A stretch of DNA of 64,000 bases from Micrococcaceae bacterium RIT 802. GTDB lineage: Bacteria > Actinomycetota > Actinomycetes > Actinomycetales > Micrococcaceae. The notes below the pieces were generated by a model. It was not told where the DNA came from. It saw only the letters and a list, made by a program, of their open reading frames with translations, and did not search any database. Below, in pieces: positions 47,073 through 62,699 of this stretch. The translations under genes and the position numbers were made by a program. Position 1 is the stretch's first letter. Each line of letters opens with the position of its first letter. Location: contig JAFEMX010000005.1 in NCBI GenBank assembly GCA_016892645.1, positions 62,001-126,000 of the forward strand, given 5' to 3'.

Positions 47073-48872
47073 GTGCTGCGCACTCACGACCTGGGCACGC
47101 TCAGGGCCGAGCACATTGGACAATCCGTCACCCTGGCCGGCTGGGTGGCCCGCCGCCGGGACCACGGAGGGGTTGCCTTCCTGGACCTGCGTGATGCCTC
47201 CGGAGTGGCCCAGATCGTCGTCCGCGACGAGGCCGACTTCCACTCCCTGCGCAACGAGTTCGTCCTGCAGGTCACCGGCACCGTCGAGCGCCGCCCCGAG
47301 GGCAATGAGAACCCGGCGCTGGCCACCGGCGAGATCGAGGTCATGGCCGAGTCCGTCGTCGTGCTCAACACCTCGGCCCCGCTGCCGTTCCAGGTCGACG
47401 AGCACGTCGAGGTCGGCGAGGAGGCGCGCCTGCGCCACCGCTACCTGGACCTGCGCCGTCCGGGCCCGAATGCCAACATCCGGCTGCGCTCCGAGGTCAA
47501 CCGGGTGGCCCGCGAGCTGCTCCACGGTGAGGGATTCGTCGAGATCGAGACCCCGACGCTGACCCGGTCGACCCCCGAGGGCGCCCGCGACTTCCTGGTG
47601 CCGGCACGCCTGGCCCCCGGATCCTGGTATGCGTTGCCGCAGTCCCCGCAGCTGTTCAAGCAGCTGCTGCAGGTCGGCGGGTTCGAGAAGTACTACCAGA
47701 TCGCCCGCTGCTACCGGGACGAGGACTTCCGCGCCGACCGCCAGCCGGAGTTCACCCAGCTGGACATCGAGGCCTCCTTCGTCGAACAGGACGACATCAT
47801 CGCCCTGGGCGAGGGGATCGTGAAGGCCCTCTGGCAGCTGATCGACGTGGAGATCCCGACCCCGATCCAGCGGATGACCTACGCGGACGCCATGCAGAGG
47901 TACGGCTCCGACAAGCCGGATCTGCGCTTCGGGCTGGAACTGACCGAGCTGAAGGACTTCTTCAAGGACACGACCTTCCGCGTCTTCCAGGCACCCTACG
48001 TCGGCGCCGTCGTCATGCCCGGCGGTGCGTCGCAGCCGCGCCGCACCCTGGACGCCTGGCAGGAATGGGCCAAGCAGCGCGGCGCCAAGGGCCTGGCCTA
48101 CGTGCTGCTCCAGGAAGACGGCACGCTCACCGGCCCGGTGGCCAAGAACCTCACCGACTTCGAGCGCGAAAACCTCGCGGCCACCGTCGGCGCCAACCCG
48201 GGTGACTGCATCTTCTTCGCCGCCGGCACCTCCGCCGAGTCGCGCGCCCTGCTCGGCGCGGCCCGCGTGGAGATCGGCCACCGCACCGGATTGATCAAGG
48301 ACGGCGACTGGGCCTTCGTCTGGGTCGTCGATGCCCCGATGTTCGAATCGGCCGAGGCCGCCGTGGCGTCCGGCGACGTGGCCGTCGGTGCCGGCAAGTG
48401 GACCGCCGTCCACCACGCCTTCACGTCCCCGAAGCCCGAGTTCCTGGACACGTTCGACCAGGACCCGGAGAACGCGCTGTCCTACGCCTACGACATCGTC
48501 TGCAACGGCAACGAGATCGGCGGCGGATCCATCCGTATCCACCAGCGCGACGTGCAGGAACGCGTCTTCAAGCTGATGGGCCTGGACGAGGAATCGGCGC
48601 AGTCGAAGTTCGGCTTCCTGCTCGAGGGCTTCAAGTTCGGCGCCCCGCCCCACGGCGGCATCGCCTTCGGCTGGGACCGCGTGGTGCAGCTGCTGACCAA
48701 CTCCGACTCGATCCGCGACGTGATCGCGTTCCCGAAGACCGGCGGCGGCTTCGACCCGCTGACCCAGGCCCCGGCCCCGATCACCGCGCAGCAGCGCAAG
48801 GAAGCCGGCGTGGACTCCAAGCCCGAGCCGAAGAAGACACCGAAGGACGAGGCGGCCGACGCGGCCAAGTAG
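47073..48872 (+). CDS. aspS: Aspartyl-tRNA synthetase
   Basis: 599-aa class IIb synthetase: N-terminal anticodon OB fold ([22 protein letters not shown]), catalytic [42 protein letters not shown] in pieces, the bacterial GAD insertion, and motif 3 [23 protein letters not shown] precedes GTG 47073, and TAAACT at 46983-46988 is the likely -10 box. A Lys/Ala tail and terminator follow. Confidence 0.95.
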   Translation: MLRTHDLGTLRAEHIGQSVTLAGWVARRRDHGGVAFLDLRDASGVAQIVVRDEADFHSLRNEFVLQVTGTVERRPEGNENPALATGEIEVMAESVVVLNTSAPLPFQVDEHVEVGEEARLRHRYLDLRRPGPNANIRLRSEVNRVARELLHGEGFVEIETPTLTRSTPEGARDFLVPARLAPGSWYALPQSPQLFKQLLQVGGFEKYYQIARCYRDEDFRADRQPEFTQLDIEASFVEQDDIIALGEGIVKALWQLIDVEIPTPIQRMTYADAMQRYGSDKPDLRFGLELTELKDFFKDTTFRVFQAPYVGAVVMPGGASQPRRTLDAWQEWAKQRGAKGLAYVLLQEDGTLTGPVAKNLTDFERENLAATVGANPGDCIFFAAGTSAESRALLGAARVEIGHRTGLIKDGDWAFVWVVDAPMFESAEAAVASGDVAVGAGKWTAVHHAFTSPKPEFLDTFDQDPENALSYAYDIVCNGNEIGGGSIRIHQRDVQERVFKLMGLDEESAQSKFGFLLEGFKFGAPPHGGIAFGWDRVVQLLTNSDSIRDVIAFPKTGGGFDPLTQAPAPITAQQRKEAGVDSKPEPKKTPKDEAADAAK

Positions 48873-48895
48873 CCGCAGCCGGACCCGCGTCCTGC

Positions 48896-48926
48896 AGGGG
48901 CGCCCGCATCACCGGCGGGCGCCCCT
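48896..48926 (+). terminator. Intrinsic terminator of aspS
   Basis: AGGGGCGCCCGC (48896-48907) pairs perfectly with 48915-48926 around a 7-base loop, then TT and CG. Confidence 0.8.
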
Positions 48927-48977
48927 TTCGCGTACACCGGCCATCCCCTTTCCGGAACCACCACCACAAGGAACATC

Positions 48978-49886
48978 GTGCCGAGCACCGAACAACAGAT
49001 CACCACCGTCCTGGACCAGGAGCGCCTCGCGGCCACGGGGCGGGGACTGGTGCAGCTTTTGCTCGTCAGCCTCGGGCTGATGGTGGCCTTCCTGGGCCTG
49101 CGCATGGCCTTCGCCGATGGATGGACCGGTGGTTCCTTCCACGGTCCCGCCGTCCCGTTGCTGCCCGTGGTCGCCGGCGGCATGGCCATCGGCTACCTGG
49201 GCCGGACGCTGTGGACGCGCGGCAGGTTGCGGGCGGCGCTGGTGGCCGCGGCGGCGGCGATCGTCGTTCTGGCCGGCGGCATCACCCTCGTCGCCAACCT
49301 GCCCGAGGACATCTTCCCCGGACCACCGAACTGGGTGCTGGTGCTCGCCGGTGCGGTCGTGGTCACCGGCGGTCTCCTGCTGGGAGAAGGCCCGGCCAGG
49401 ATGCTGGACGACGACGGGGCAGGGGATTCGCTGCACCGGTCCACCCGCACGCAACAGCTGTTGCGCGGACGCTACGGGTTCAAGCGGTCATGGGCGGAGA
49501 CGGCGGTGGAGGGATTCCGTCCGGAGCGCGCCGCCGCCGGCGCTCCCGGAGCCGCCGGCGATCTGGCCGGGCACCCGGAGGTGGCGGCCGCGGAACTGGC
49601 TGCCCGCGAACCCGACGCCGCCCGGCGGAGCATCTGGATCAACCGCCTGGCGTGGCTCATCGCCCCGGTCATCTGTGTGGCCCTGGTCGGCATCAGCCTG
49701 CTGACCGGGGAGGGAGCCACCGCCGAGCGGATGCTGCCGCTGGTGCTCGGCGTCGTGGTCCTGGCCTGGTCGGTGTGGCGCTACCGGCCGGCACGCCGGG
49801 AAGCCGACGCGGCGGCGCTGCTGGACCGGCGTCGGGCCCGGGCCCGGCGCATCGCCCTCGTCCTGGAGACGGCCCCGCAGCCCTAG
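48978..49886 (+). CDS. Multi-pass membrane protein of unknown function
   Basis: 302 aa. About six hydrophobic segments in two clusters: GLVQLLLVSLGLMVAFLGLRM, VPLLPVVAGGMAIGYLG, LVAAAAAIVVLAGGITLVA, WVLVLAGAVVVTGGLLLGE, then a cytoplasmic loop of about 80 residues, and LAWLIAPVICVALVGISLL plus LPLVLGVVVLAWSVWRY, with an Arg-rich tail. I recognise no family. GTG 48978 follows AAGGAAC. Confidence 0.7.
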   Translation: MPSTEQQITTVLDQERLAATGRGLVQLLLVSLGLMVAFLGLRMAFADGWTGGSFHGPAVPLLPVVAGGMAIGYLGRTLWTRGRLRAALVAAAAAIVVLAGGITLVANLPEDIFPGPPNWVLVLAGAVVVTGGLLLGEGPARMLDDDGAGDSLHRSTRTQQLLRGRYGFKRSWAETAVEGFRPERAAAGAPGAAGDLAGHPEVAAAELAAREPDAARRSIWINRLAWLIAPVICVALVGISLLTGEGATAERMLPLVLGVVVLAWSVWRYRPARREADAAALLDRRRARARRIALVLETAPQP

Positions 49887-49894
49887 CCGCCGGT

Positions 49895-50341
49895 TCAGCC
49901 CGGCAGGTCGGCCGTGTCGACGATGAGGGTGAACGGTCCGGAATTCACCAGGGACACCTCCATGTGCTCCCCGAACACCCCGTGTTCCACGTGGGCCCCC
50001 AGATCGCGCAGCCGGTCCATGAACTCCTGGTACAGGGGTTCGGAGACGACGCGCGGCGCGGCGGCCGACCAGCCCGGCCGGCGGCCCTTGCGCACGTCAC
50101 CGTAGAGCGTGAACTGGCTGACGACCAGCAGGGGCGCGCCCGTATCCGAGCACGACTTCTCGTCCTCGAGCATCCGCAGCCCGAAGATCTTCTCCGCCAA
50201 CCGGGCGGCCTCGGCAGACGTGTCGGCGGTCGTCACCCCCAGCAGCACCAACAGGCCCGGCCCCTCGATGGCGCCGACCACCGTTTCGTGGACCTCGACC
50301 GCGGCCCGTCCCACCCGTTGCACTACAGCTCTCACACCCAT
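49895..50341 (-). CDS. dtd: D-aminoacyl-tRNA deacylase
   Basis: Proofreading enzyme that removes D-amino acids and glycine from mischarged tRNAs. 148 aa: [38 protein letters not shown] (the SQ.T motif) and the cross-subunit loop [15 protein letters not shown] (NSGPFT in place of the usual NxGPVT). AAGGGAC precedes ATG 50341. Confidence 0.93.
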   Translation of the reverse strand: MGVRAVVQRVGRAAVEVHETVVGAIEGPGLLVLLGVTTADTSAEAARLAEKIFGLRMLEDEKSCSDTGAPLLVVSQFTLYGDVRKGRRPGWSAAAPRVVSEPLYQEFMDRLRDLGAHVEHGVFGEHMEVSLVNSGPFTLIVDTADLPG

Positions 50342-50407
50342 GTCCCTTGTCCGTGGCCCGTTGTCGTGTCCACCGTATCGGGCCACGGCACCCACCGCGG
50401 CAGGCAC

Positions 50408-50413
50408 TAGGGT
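50408..50413 (+). promoter_or_regulatory. Leaderless-type -10 box for rarA
   Basis: TAGGGT ends 6 bases before GTG 50420. Confidence 0.45.
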
Positions 50414-50419
50414 GGACGG

Positions 50420-51856
50420 GTGACCGATTTGCTCAGCCCCCAGAACGACGCCGAGGACGGGCCCTGCCGCGGCGGCTCGCGTCCGCGCCCACCGCTGGCG
50501 GTGCGCATGCGCCCCCGCACGGTCGCCGAGCTCGTGGGACAGCAGCACCTGCTCAAGCCCGGGTCGCCGCTGCGCCAGCTGGCCGGGGTCGACGGTCCCG
50601 GTCCGTCGGGCCCCGCGAGCGTCATCCTCTGGGGGCCGCCCGGCACCGGCAAGACCACCATCGCCCACGTCATCGCCCGCGCCCCCGGACGCCGGTTCGT
50701 CGAACTCAGCGCCATCACCGCGGGGGTCAAGGACGTTCGCCGGGTCATGGACCAGGCGCTGACCGACCGCGACATGAACTCCATCACCACGGTCCTGTTC
50801 CTGGACGAGATCCACCGCTTCACCAAGGCCCAGCAGGACGCCCTGCTCCCCGGTGTCGAGAACCGCTGGGTCGTGCTCATCGCGGCGACCACAGAGAACC
50901 CGTCGTTTTCGGTGGTCTCGCCCCTGCTCTCACGCTCGCTGCTACTGACGCTGAAGCCCCTCGAGGAGGACGACATCCGCGGCCTGGTCGTCCGGGCCGT
51001 CGAGGACCCGCGCGGACTCGACGACACGGTCGCCCTCGAACCCGAGGCGCTGGAGCACATCGTCCGGCTCTCCGGGGGCGATGCCCGTCGTGCCCTGACG
51101 GCCTTGGAGGCCGCCGCCGGCGTCGCCTGGGGCGAAAACGCCGGCGTTCCCGGCCCCGAGGACGATGGCGAGGACGACGGCGATGCCCCGGCGGAGGGGG
51201 AGGAGGCACCACCGTCACGGATCACCGTGGACACCTCGCATGCCGAGCGGGCCATGGATGCCGCCGTCCAACGCTACGACCGGGCCGGGGACCAGCACTA
51301 CGACGTGATCAGCGCGTTCATCAAATCCATCCGCGGTTCAGATGTCGACGCCGCCCTGCACTACCTGGCGAAGATGATCGAGGCGGGGGAGGACCCCCGG
51401 TTCATCGCCCGGCGCATCATGATCAGTGCCTCGGAGGACATCGGCATGGCCGACCCCACCGCACTGCAGACCGCCGTGGCCGCGGCCCAGGCGGTCCAGC
51501 TGATCGGCATGCCCGAGGGGCGGATCATCCTGGGACAGGCGGTCGTCCACCTGGCCACCGCCCCGAAGTCGAATGCGGCGTACAACGGCATCAACGCCGC
51601 CATCGCCGACGTACGCGCCGGCAAGGGCCACGGCATCCCCGCCCATCTGCGTGACGCCCACTACCCCGGGGCCGGCCAGCTCGGCCACGGCAAGGGGTAC
51701 GTGTACTCCCACGACGCCCCGCATTCGATCGCCGAACAGCAGTACGCCCCGGACGACCTGGTCGGGCGGGACTACTACACCCCGAACGCCAACGGCAACG
51801 AGCGGGGAATCGGGGAGCGCCTGGCCCGGATCCGGCGGATCATCCGCGGCCGCTGA
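50420..51856 (+). CDS. rarA: Replication-associated recombination protein A (RarA/MgsA)
   Basis: AAA+ clamp-loader-like ATPase acting at stalled forks. 478 aa: [16 protein letters not shown], Walker [13 protein letters not shown], Walker [20 protein letters not shown], sensor 1 [18 protein letters not shown], and the RarA-specific C-terminus ([50 protein letters not shown]). An acidic insert lies near residues 245-265. GTG 50420 is leaderless-type. Upstream of rpsD, as in relatives. Confidence 0.93.
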   Translation: MTDLLSPQNDAEDGPCRGGSRPRPPLAVRMRPRTVAELVGQQHLLKPGSPLRQLAGVDGPGPSGPASVILWGPPGTGKTTIAHVIARAPGRRFVELSAITAGVKDVRRVMDQALTDRDMNSITTVLFLDEIHRFTKAQQDALLPGVENRWVVLIAATTENPSFSVVSPLLSRSLLLTLKPLEEDDIRGLVVRAVEDPRGLDDTVALEPEALEHIVRLSGGDARRALTALEAAAGVAWGENAGVPGPEDDGEDDGDAPAEGEEAPPSRITVDTSHAERAMDAAVQRYDRAGDQHYDVISAFIKSIRGSDVDAALHYLAKMIEAGEDPRFIARRIMISASEDIGMADPTALQTAVAAAQAVQLIGMPEGRIILGQAVVHLATAPKSNAAYNGINAAIADVRAGKGHGIPAHLRDAHYPGAGQLGHGKGYVYSHDAPHSIAEQQYAPDDLVGRDYYTPNANGNERGIGERLARIRRIIRGR

Positions 51857-51882
51857 ATGCGCGGCGGTGGCCCCCGCGATGC

Positions 51883-52047
51883 TAGGATGGATCCTTGGCT
51901 GGCAAGCCGATCCCATCCGCATCACCCTTCGGGGGGCACTTTGTGCCGCGGTGGAGGTCGCGTTGTAGTACCAAGGGAGCGGCTTCCCTTAACTCTCCGA
52001 CATGGAGGCCAGTAACACACAGTCGCCGAAAGAGAAGAAGGACACCA
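51883..52047 (+). promoter_or_regulatory. rpsD promoter and long leader
   Basis: TGCTAGGAT is an extended -10 box (51883-51888), giving a leader of about 150 bases with a hairpin AAGGGA/TCCCTT (51973-51978 with 51985-51990) and other possible stems. S4 often represses its own mRNA, so this may be an autoregulatory leader; no known leader motif was matched. Confidence 0.45.
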
Positions 52048-52674
52048 GTGGCTAACAACACCCGTGCCCGCCGTAAGGTTCGCCTGTCGCGTTCCCTCGG
52101 CCTCGCCTTGACCCCCAAGGCAGAGAAGTACATGGAGCGTCGTCCCTATGGCCCCGGCCAGCATGGACGCGCCCGCAAGAAGCAGGATTCCGACTACGCG
52201 GTGCGTCTGCGCGAAAAGCAGCGCCTGCGCGCCCAGTACGGCATCCGCGAATCGCAGATGGCCCGCTACTTCGAGGAAGCCAAGCGCACTGCCGGCCAGA
52301 CCGGTGAGAACCTGGTGGAATTCCTGGAAATGCGCCTGGACGCCCTGGTCCTGCGGGCCGGGTTCGCCCGCACCATCGCCCAGGCCCGTCAGCTCGTCGT
52401 CCACCGCCACATCGTGGTCGATGGCCAGCGCGTTGACCGTCCCTCGTTCCGTGTGAGCGAAGGCCAGCTGGTCGCCGTCCACCAGCGGTCCGAGACCATG
52501 GTTCCGTTCCAGGTTGCCGCCGCCGGCGCGCACCGTGACGTCCTCCCGGCCGCACCGGCCTACCTGGACGTCAAGCTGGAATCGCTGCAGGCACGCCTCG
52601 TGCGCCGCCCGAAGCGCTCCGAGGTCCCCGTGACCTGCGAAGAGAACCTCGTCGTCGAGTACTACGCCCGCTAG
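52048..52674 (+). CDS. rpsD: 30S ribosomal protein S4
   Basis: 208-aa S4 of the zinc-free type: starts ANNTRARRKVRLSRSLGLALTPKAEKYMERR without the CxxC zinc knuckle, then YGPGQHGRARKKQDSDYAVRL and the S4 RNA-binding domain LRAGFARTIAQARQLVVHRHI. The N-terminus matches the form usual in Micrococcales. GTG 52048 follows AGAAGAAGGA. Confidence 0.96.
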   Translation: MANNTRARRKVRLSRSLGLALTPKAEKYMERRPYGPGQHGRARKKQDSDYAVRLREKQRLRAQYGIRESQMARYFEEAKRTAGQTGENLVEFLEMRLDALVLRAGFARTIAQARQLVVHRHIVVDGQRVDRPSFRVSEGQLVAVHQRSETMVPFQVAAAGAHRDVLPAAPAYLDVKLESLQARLVRRPKRSEVPVTCEENLVVEYYAR

Positions 52675-52714
52675 GAACCAGCAACAGCTGAATTCCGGGG
52701 CGCGGTATGCGCAC

Positions 52715-52754
52715 CACACGGAGCCCGTGACCAGCCGGTCACGGGCTCCGTGTG
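52715..52754 (+). terminator. Terminator of rpsD
   Basis: An 18-bp perfect stem (52715-52732 with 52737-52754) around the 4-base loop AGCC, then TTGGGG. Confidence 0.85.
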
Positions 52755-52907
52755 TTGGGGCCGGCGTCGTACCGGCGAGACCCGGTACGACAGGGTACCG
52801 CCGACGGGCACTTTCCGGGGCGCCGGGGTGTGCCGCGGGCCGTGGGGACGCGGAAACGGTACTGTTGGTCATTGTTGATTAGCACCTAGCAGGAGGAGCA
52901 GTTCCAT

Positions 52908-53279
52908 ATGACCGGGTCCGATATCGCCGGCCTCATCGCGGCAGGGGTCTTCGCCATCCTCGTCGCCTTGCTGGCAGTCCCCGTGCTGAAGCTCGGAAAG
53001 GTCTTCGACGAACTGCGCCTGGCCGTCCGCGAGCTTTCCGACGGCACCAGCCCGCTGCTCGAGGAAGTGACCACCACCGTCGCCTCCACCAACGCCCAGC
53101 TGCAGAAGGTCGACGGGATCACCAACAACGTCTCGGATGCCTCGGCCAACGTCACCGCCCTGTCTTCGTTGGCGGCCACCGTCCTGGGTGGGCCGCTGAT
53201 CAAGGTCGCGGCCTTCACCCACGGGGTCCGCAGCGCGATGAACGCACGAACCGGCGGCACGGGCCGCCGCAGCCGCTAG
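52908..53279 (+). CDS. DUF948 membrane-anchored protein
   Basis: 123 aa: an N-terminal membrane helix (IAGLIAAGVFAILVALLAVPVL) then an amphipathic helix-rich domain typical of DUF948 (LLEEVTTTVASTNAQLQKVDGI). Function unknown. AGGAGGAG lies before ATG 52908. First of a conserved pair upstream of alaS. Confidence 0.88.
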   Translation: MTGSDIAGLIAAGVFAILVALLAVPVLKLGKVFDELRLAVRELSDGTSPLLEEVTTTVASTNAQLQKVDGITNNVSDASANVTALSSLAATVLGGPLIKVAAFTHGVRSAMNARTGGTGRRSR

Positions 53280-53288
53280 GAGGCGAGC

Positions 53289-53534
53289 ATGATCAAGAAG
53301 CTCTTTTGGGTCGGCATCGGCGTCGGCGTCGGTGTCCTCGCGGCCCGCAAGGTCGGCAGCATGAAGCAGAACCTGGGCCGTGATGGCCTGAACCGTTCGG
53401 TCGGACGGCTCGCCGATGCCCTGTCCTTCTCCGCGGAGGCCTTCCGGGACGGCATGCACGGCCGCGAAACCGAACTGCGCGCCGCCCTGGGCCTGGACCA
53501 CCCGCAGGCCGGCGGGCCCAGCCACCGCGGCTGA
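53289..53534 (+). CDS. DUF6167 small membrane protein
   Basis: 81 aa: MIKKLFWVGIGVGVGVLAARK is a short membrane segment, followed by a charged helix (LADALSFSAEAFRDGMHGRETELRAALG). Conserved in actinobacteria between DUF948 and alaS. GGAGG overlaps the preceding stop region at 53279-53283. Confidence 0.82.
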   Translation: MIKKLFWVGIGVGVGVLAARKVGSMKQNLGRDGLNRSVGRLADALSFSAEAFRDGMHGRETELRAALGLDHPQAGGPSHRG

Positions 53535-53584
53535 GGCCCGGCACACCGCTTCCCACCCATTCCACGAAGGGATCATCAGCAGTC

Positions 53585-56274
<2,690 letters not shown>

Positions 56275-56278
<4 letters not shown>

Positions 56279-56802
56279 GCGGCGCGGACGTCGCGGGCTA
56301 TCCGCGCGGCGTCAAACTGGGCGTCGACGTGGGCATGGCCCGTGTCGGGGTCGCCCTCTGCGACCCCGACGGCGTCCTGGCCACGCCCCTGAAGACCTTG
56401 AAGAGGGACCCGAAGAAGAACAGCGACGTCCGCGTCCTGGCACGCCTGGTCCGCGAGCATGCCGCGGTACAGGTCTTCGTCGGGCTGCCCCGCTCCCTGC
56501 GGGGCCGGGAGACGGCATCGACCCGGATGGCACGCGAGTACGCGGACCTGCTGGCCGGAGAGCTCTCCGGCCAGTCCCTGGCGGCCCCCGTGCACCTGGT
56601 CGACGAGCGTCTCACGACCGTTTCGGCGCATCGCGCGCTGCATGAATCCGGGCTGGACGGGCGCAAGCACCGGCAGGTGGTGGACCAGGTCGCCGCGGCC
56701 GATATTCTGCAACAGGCACTGGACATGCAAAAATCACTACAGCGGGACGTCGGCGACGTCGTGGTGCATGGCGCGCCGACCGCGAGCACGGAACTTGACT
56801 GA
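56275..56802 (+). CDS. ruvX: RuvX/YqgF Holliday junction resolvase-like nuclease, probable CTG start
   Basis: RNase H-fold protein (pre-16S rRNA processing). The conserved first strand KLGVDVGMARVGVAL with its catalytic Asp is encoded from 56314, upstream of the first standard start codon (GTG 56329), which would delete that Asp. No ATG, GTG or TTG exists further up in frame. CTG 56275 overlaps the alaS stop as CTGA, where relatives typically have GTGA, and GGAG at 56266-56269 is spaced correctly. From CTG the product is 175 aa, with VQVFVGLPRSLRGRE (Glu region) and LVDERLTTVSAHRAL. Confidence 0.85.
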
Positions 56803-56815
56803 AGGACATCATCTG

Positions 56816-58393
56816 ATGAACGAGAAGCATCCCGGAGGTCCCGGCGCAGAGGCCGGAGGCTCCCAGGAGAGCGCCGGCGGCGCCGACGCGCCCCACGGGC
56901 ACGCGCCGTTCCGCCGCCTTCGGTCCGGCCGACGCCGCGCCGAGGCCACTGCCCCGCTGGACTCCCGTCCCGACACCGACGCCTCACCGGCCGACGGGCG
57001 TGCCTCGCGGCACGCGGCCGCTGCCCCCTCCAGCGACGAGACCGCACCGGAGCCCGCTCCCGGCCACGGCGATGCGGCGCCGGAGCCGTCGGCGCCCATC
57101 GATCCGCTCGTGGACCTTCCGGCCCGCGACCACCACCACGCCGAGGTCCTGGAGGCCCACCCCGTGGACGGGGTCGCCCCCGACGACGCGGCCAGCGCCC
57201 TGGGCCCGGCCACCGGGGATGCCGACGCCGCGGACCCCGGGCGCCAGACGCCCGACAGCGACATCGAGGACGCGGACTCCACCACAGACTTCCTGCTCAA
57301 CGGCCAACGCACGGCTCCGGGCGTCCGCAAGCTCCGCCGTCGACGCCGCAACATCGTCATGGCCATCATGGTGGGGGTCTTCGCCGTCATCCTGGTGGGC
57401 ACCGTGCTCATCTTGCAGAACATCCTGGGCATGTGGGCCCCGGAGGATTATCCGGGACCGGGCGAAGGGCAGGTCACCTTCACGGTGGAACCGGGATGGG
57501 GACCCGGGCAGATCGGCGGGCACCTGGCCGACGAGGGCATCGTCTCGGACAAGCAGATATTCATCGACTCGATCCAACAGGTCGATGCCGAGAACAAGAC
57601 GATCCACCCCGGCAAATACGAGCTCAAATACAAGATGCCCGCACTGGATGCCGCGACCATCCTGGTCGGCGAGGCGTCCGAGAAGGTCAACTACATCGCC
57701 ATCAAGCAGAACGTGCGCACCAGCGCCGTGTTCGAGGCGATCAACAAGGCCACGGGCATCCCGGTGTCCGAGCTGGAGGCCTTGAACAAGAAGCCCGAGC
57801 AGTTCGGCCTCAAGGCGCCCGTCACCAACCTCGAGGGTTTCCTGCATCCCGGCGAATACCGGTTCCCGCTGGAGACCAGCGCCAAGGACATCCTGCAAGG
57901 GATGGTCGACGCGACCGTCAAGGAGCTCACCAGCCAGGGCGTGACGGATCCGGCACAGCAATACAAGATGCTCAAGATCGCCAGCATCCTGCAGGCCGAG
58001 GCCCGCCCGAAGGACTACAAGACCGTCTCCGGCGCCCTGGACAACCGGTTGAAGCCCGACAACACCGAAACGGGGGGATACCTCCAGGTCGACTCCAGCG
58101 TCATCTACGGGTTGGGTCAGTACTCGCTGCAATTCACGAAGGAGGAGAAGGCCGACAAGTCCAACCCGTACAACACCTACGCGCACACCGGCCTGCCCCC
58201 GACACCGATCGGCTCGCCGGCCGACAAGGCCATCGAGGCGGCGATCCACCCGGAGAAGAACGACTACTACTACTGGGTCACCGTCAATACCCAGACGGGA
58301 GAGACGAAATTCGCCAAGACCTACGAACAGCACAAGGTCTACCAGCAGGAGTTCCGCGACTGGTGCCAGGCGAACGAGAAGATCTGCAAGTGA
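56816..58393 (+). CDS. mltG: Endolytic murein transglycosylase MltG
   Basis: 525 aa. A long disordered acidic cytoplasmic tail (about residues 1-180), one membrane helix (IVMAIMVGVFAVILVGTVLIL), then the YceG domain with GKYELKYKMP, FLHPGEYRFP, the catalytic Glu in LKIASILQAEARP, DSSVIYGLGQ and NPYNTYAHTGLPPTPIGSPA. Cuts nascent glycan strands. AAGGA precedes ATG 56816. Confidence 0.93.
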   Translation: MNEKHPGGPGAEAGGSQESAGGADAPHGHAPFRRLRSGRRRAEATAPLDSRPDTDASPADGRASRHAAAAPSSDETAPEPAPGHGDAAPEPSAPIDPLVDLPARDHHHAEVLEAHPVDGVAPDDAASALGPATGDADAADPGRQTPDSDIEDADSTTDFLLNGQRTAPGVRKLRRRRRNIVMAIMVGVFAVILVGTVLILQNILGMWAPEDYPGPGEGQVTFTVEPGWGPGQIGGHLADEGIVSDKQIFIDSIQQVDAENKTIHPGKYELKYKMPALDAATILVGEASEKVNYIAIKQNVRTSAVFEAINKATGIPVSELEALNKKPEQFGLKAPVTNLEGFLHPGEYRFPLETSAKDILQGMVDATVKELTSQGVTDPAQQYKMLKIASILQAEARPKDYKTVSGALDNRLKPDNTETGGYLQVDSSVIYGLGQYSLQFTKEEKADKSNPYNTYAHTGLPPTPIGSPADKAIEAAIHPEKNDYYYWVTVNTQTGETKFAKTYEQHKVYQQEFRDWCQANEKICK

Positions 58394-59256
58394 CCGTGCC
58401 CGGCCGCGCCGCGGTGTTCGGCCAGCCGATCGGCCACTCCAAGTCCCCGGCGCTGCATCGGGCCGCCTACGCCGAACTCGGGGTCGAGATCGAATACGGT
58501 GCCATCGACGCGGGTGCCTCCGAAGCCGGACGCCTGGCCGAGATGCTGCGAACCGAGCCGGGTTGGCGGGGGGCCTCCGTGACCATGCCCCTGAAGCAGG
58601 CCATGGTCCCGCACATGGACGGCATCTCCGACCGCGTCCGGCACCTGGGCGTCCTGAACACCGTCGTGGTCAGCGGATCCCCCGGATCCATCCACCTCCA
58701 GGGGGAGAACACCGACGTCGAGGGGATCGTGCGTGCCCTCACCGATGCCGGCGCAACCCGGGTGGACCGGGTGGCAGTGCTCGGCGCCGGCGGCACCGCC
58801 AGCGCGGCCACCGCCGCCCTCCATGTTCTCGGCGCCAGCCACCTGGACTTCATCGTCCGCAATCCCGACCGCGCTTCGGGTGTCATCGAGCTGGCTACCG
58901 GGTGGGGGTGCACCGCCGAGGTCATCGATGCCGCCACCGCCGCAGCGCGGATGCACGGGTACGACGCCGTCGTGTCCACGCTGCCACCACACGCCGCCGA
59001 CGGCTTGGCCCCGCAACTGGGCCTGGAGTCCTTGCGGACGGGCACCGCGCTGCTGGATGTGGCCTACGACCCGTGGCCCAGCGCCCTGGGCTCCGCCTGG
59101 TCCGCAGCCGGTGGTTCGGTGGTGGGCGGACTCTCCATGTTGCTGCACCAGGCCGTCGAGCAGGTGCGCCTGTTCACCGGCATCCCCGGGGCCGACTGGC
59201 CCCAAGTCACAAATGTGATGTGTGACGCAGTAGGGCTCCCGCACCCGAACCGTTGA
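58390..59256 (+). CDS. aroE: Shikimate dehydrogenase-like protein AroE
   Basis: NADP-dependent shikimate dehydrogenase step. 288 aa: [21 protein letters not shown] (shikimate pocket), [16 protein letters not shown] (the catalytic Lys in MPLK), ENTDVEGI, and the Rossmann loop [18 protein letters not shown] 58390 overlaps the mltG stop (GTGA); GTG 58396 is an alternative. First gene of the aroE-C-K-B run. Confidence 0.93.
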   Translation: MTVPGRAAVFGQPIGHSKSPALHRAAYAELGVEIEYGAIDAGASEAGRLAEMLRTEPGWRGASVTMPLKQAMVPHMDGISDRVRHLGVLNTVVVSGSPGSIHLQGENTDVEGIVRALTDAGATRVDRVAVLGAGGTASAATAALHVLGASHLDFIVRNPDRASGVIELATGWGCTAEVIDAATAAARMHGYDAVVSTLPPHAADGLAPQLGLESLRTGTALLDVAYDPWPSALGSAWSAAGGSVVGGLSMLLHQAVEQVRLFTGIPGADWPQVTNVMCDAVGLPHPNR

Positions 59257-59282
59257 CCCCCGGGCATGGCAGTATGGACTTC

Positions 59283-60481
59283 ATGTTGCGTTGGTTGACG
59301 GCGGGCGAATCTCATGGCCCCGCACTCGTAGGAATCCTGGAGGGCCTGCCCGCGGGCGTGCCCCTGACCACCTCGGATGTCCAGGATGCGCTGGCCCGGC
59401 GCCGGCTGGGATACGGCCGCGGTGCCCGCATGAAATTCGAAAAGGACCAGGTCACCTTCGTCGGCGGCGTCCGCCACGGCCTGACCCAGGGCGGACCGGT
59501 GGCCATCGAGGTCGCCAATACCGAATGGCCCAAATGGGAAAAGGTCATGAACCCCGACCCGGTCGATCCCGCCGAACTGCAGTCCCTGGCCCGCAATGCG
59601 CCGCTGACCCGGCCGAGGCCCGGCCACGCAGACTTCACGGGCATGCAGAAATACGGCTTCGACGATGCCCGCCCCGTCCTGGAACGGGCCAGCGCACGCG
59701 AGACCGCCGCCCGGGTCGCCCTGGGCACGGCGGCGGCACGCTTCCTCGCGGGCCTGGGCATCGAGCTGATCAGCCACACCGTCGCCGTGGGGTCCGTCTC
59801 CGTTCCCGAGGGCGCCGCACTGCCGATCCCCTCCGACGTCGTGGCACTGGATGCGGACCCGCTGCGCTGCTTCGACCGCGACACCTCCGACGCGATGGTC
59901 TCGGAGGTCGACGCCGCCCACAAGGACGGCGAGACACTCGGCGGCATCGTGGAGGTCATCGCCTACAACCTGCCCTCGGGACTCGGTTCCTACGTGCACT
60001 GGGACCGCCGCCTCGACGGCCGGCTGGCCGCCGCGCTCATGGGCATCCAGGCCATCAAGGGCGTGGAGGTCGGGGACGGCTTCCTCACCGCGGCGCGTCG
60101 CGGGTCTGCAGCCCACGACGAGATCCTCCGCGATGACGATGGCACGATCCGGCGCGCCTCCAACCGGGCCGGTGGCATCGAGGGAGGCATGAGCATCGGT
60201 GATCCGTTGCGCGTGCGCGCCGCGATGAAGCCGATCGCGACCGTTCCGCGGGCCCTGCGCACCGTCGACGTCGCCACCGGCGAGGCGACCACCGCCCACC
60301 ACCAGCGCTCCGACGTCTGCGCGGTCCCGGCGGCAGGAGTCGTCGCCGAGGCGATGGTCGCCCTGGTCCTCGCCGACGCCGTGGCGGAGAAGTTCGGCGG
60401 GGACTCCCTGGAGGAGACCCGGCGGAACCTGGAGGCCTACCTGGCCGCCATCCCCGCGGAGCTGGGAACGGGCCGCCCCTG

Positions 60482-60482
<1 letters not shown>
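59283..60482 (+). CDS. aroC: Chorismate synthase
   Basis: FMN-dependent last common step to chorismate. 399 aa: [87 protein letters not shown] and the C-terminal [19 protein letters not shown] 59283 is 26 bases after aroE; its stop overlaps aroK (TGATG). Confidence 0.95.
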
Positions 60483-62603
<2,121 letters not shown>

Positions 62604-62699
62604 AATGGCTATGGTTTTTTGACAATTGCGACCTGGACCGCCGCACCGCTGGATACCGCGGTGACGGGCCCGGACCGGGACTGAACAGAGAGAGTACCC

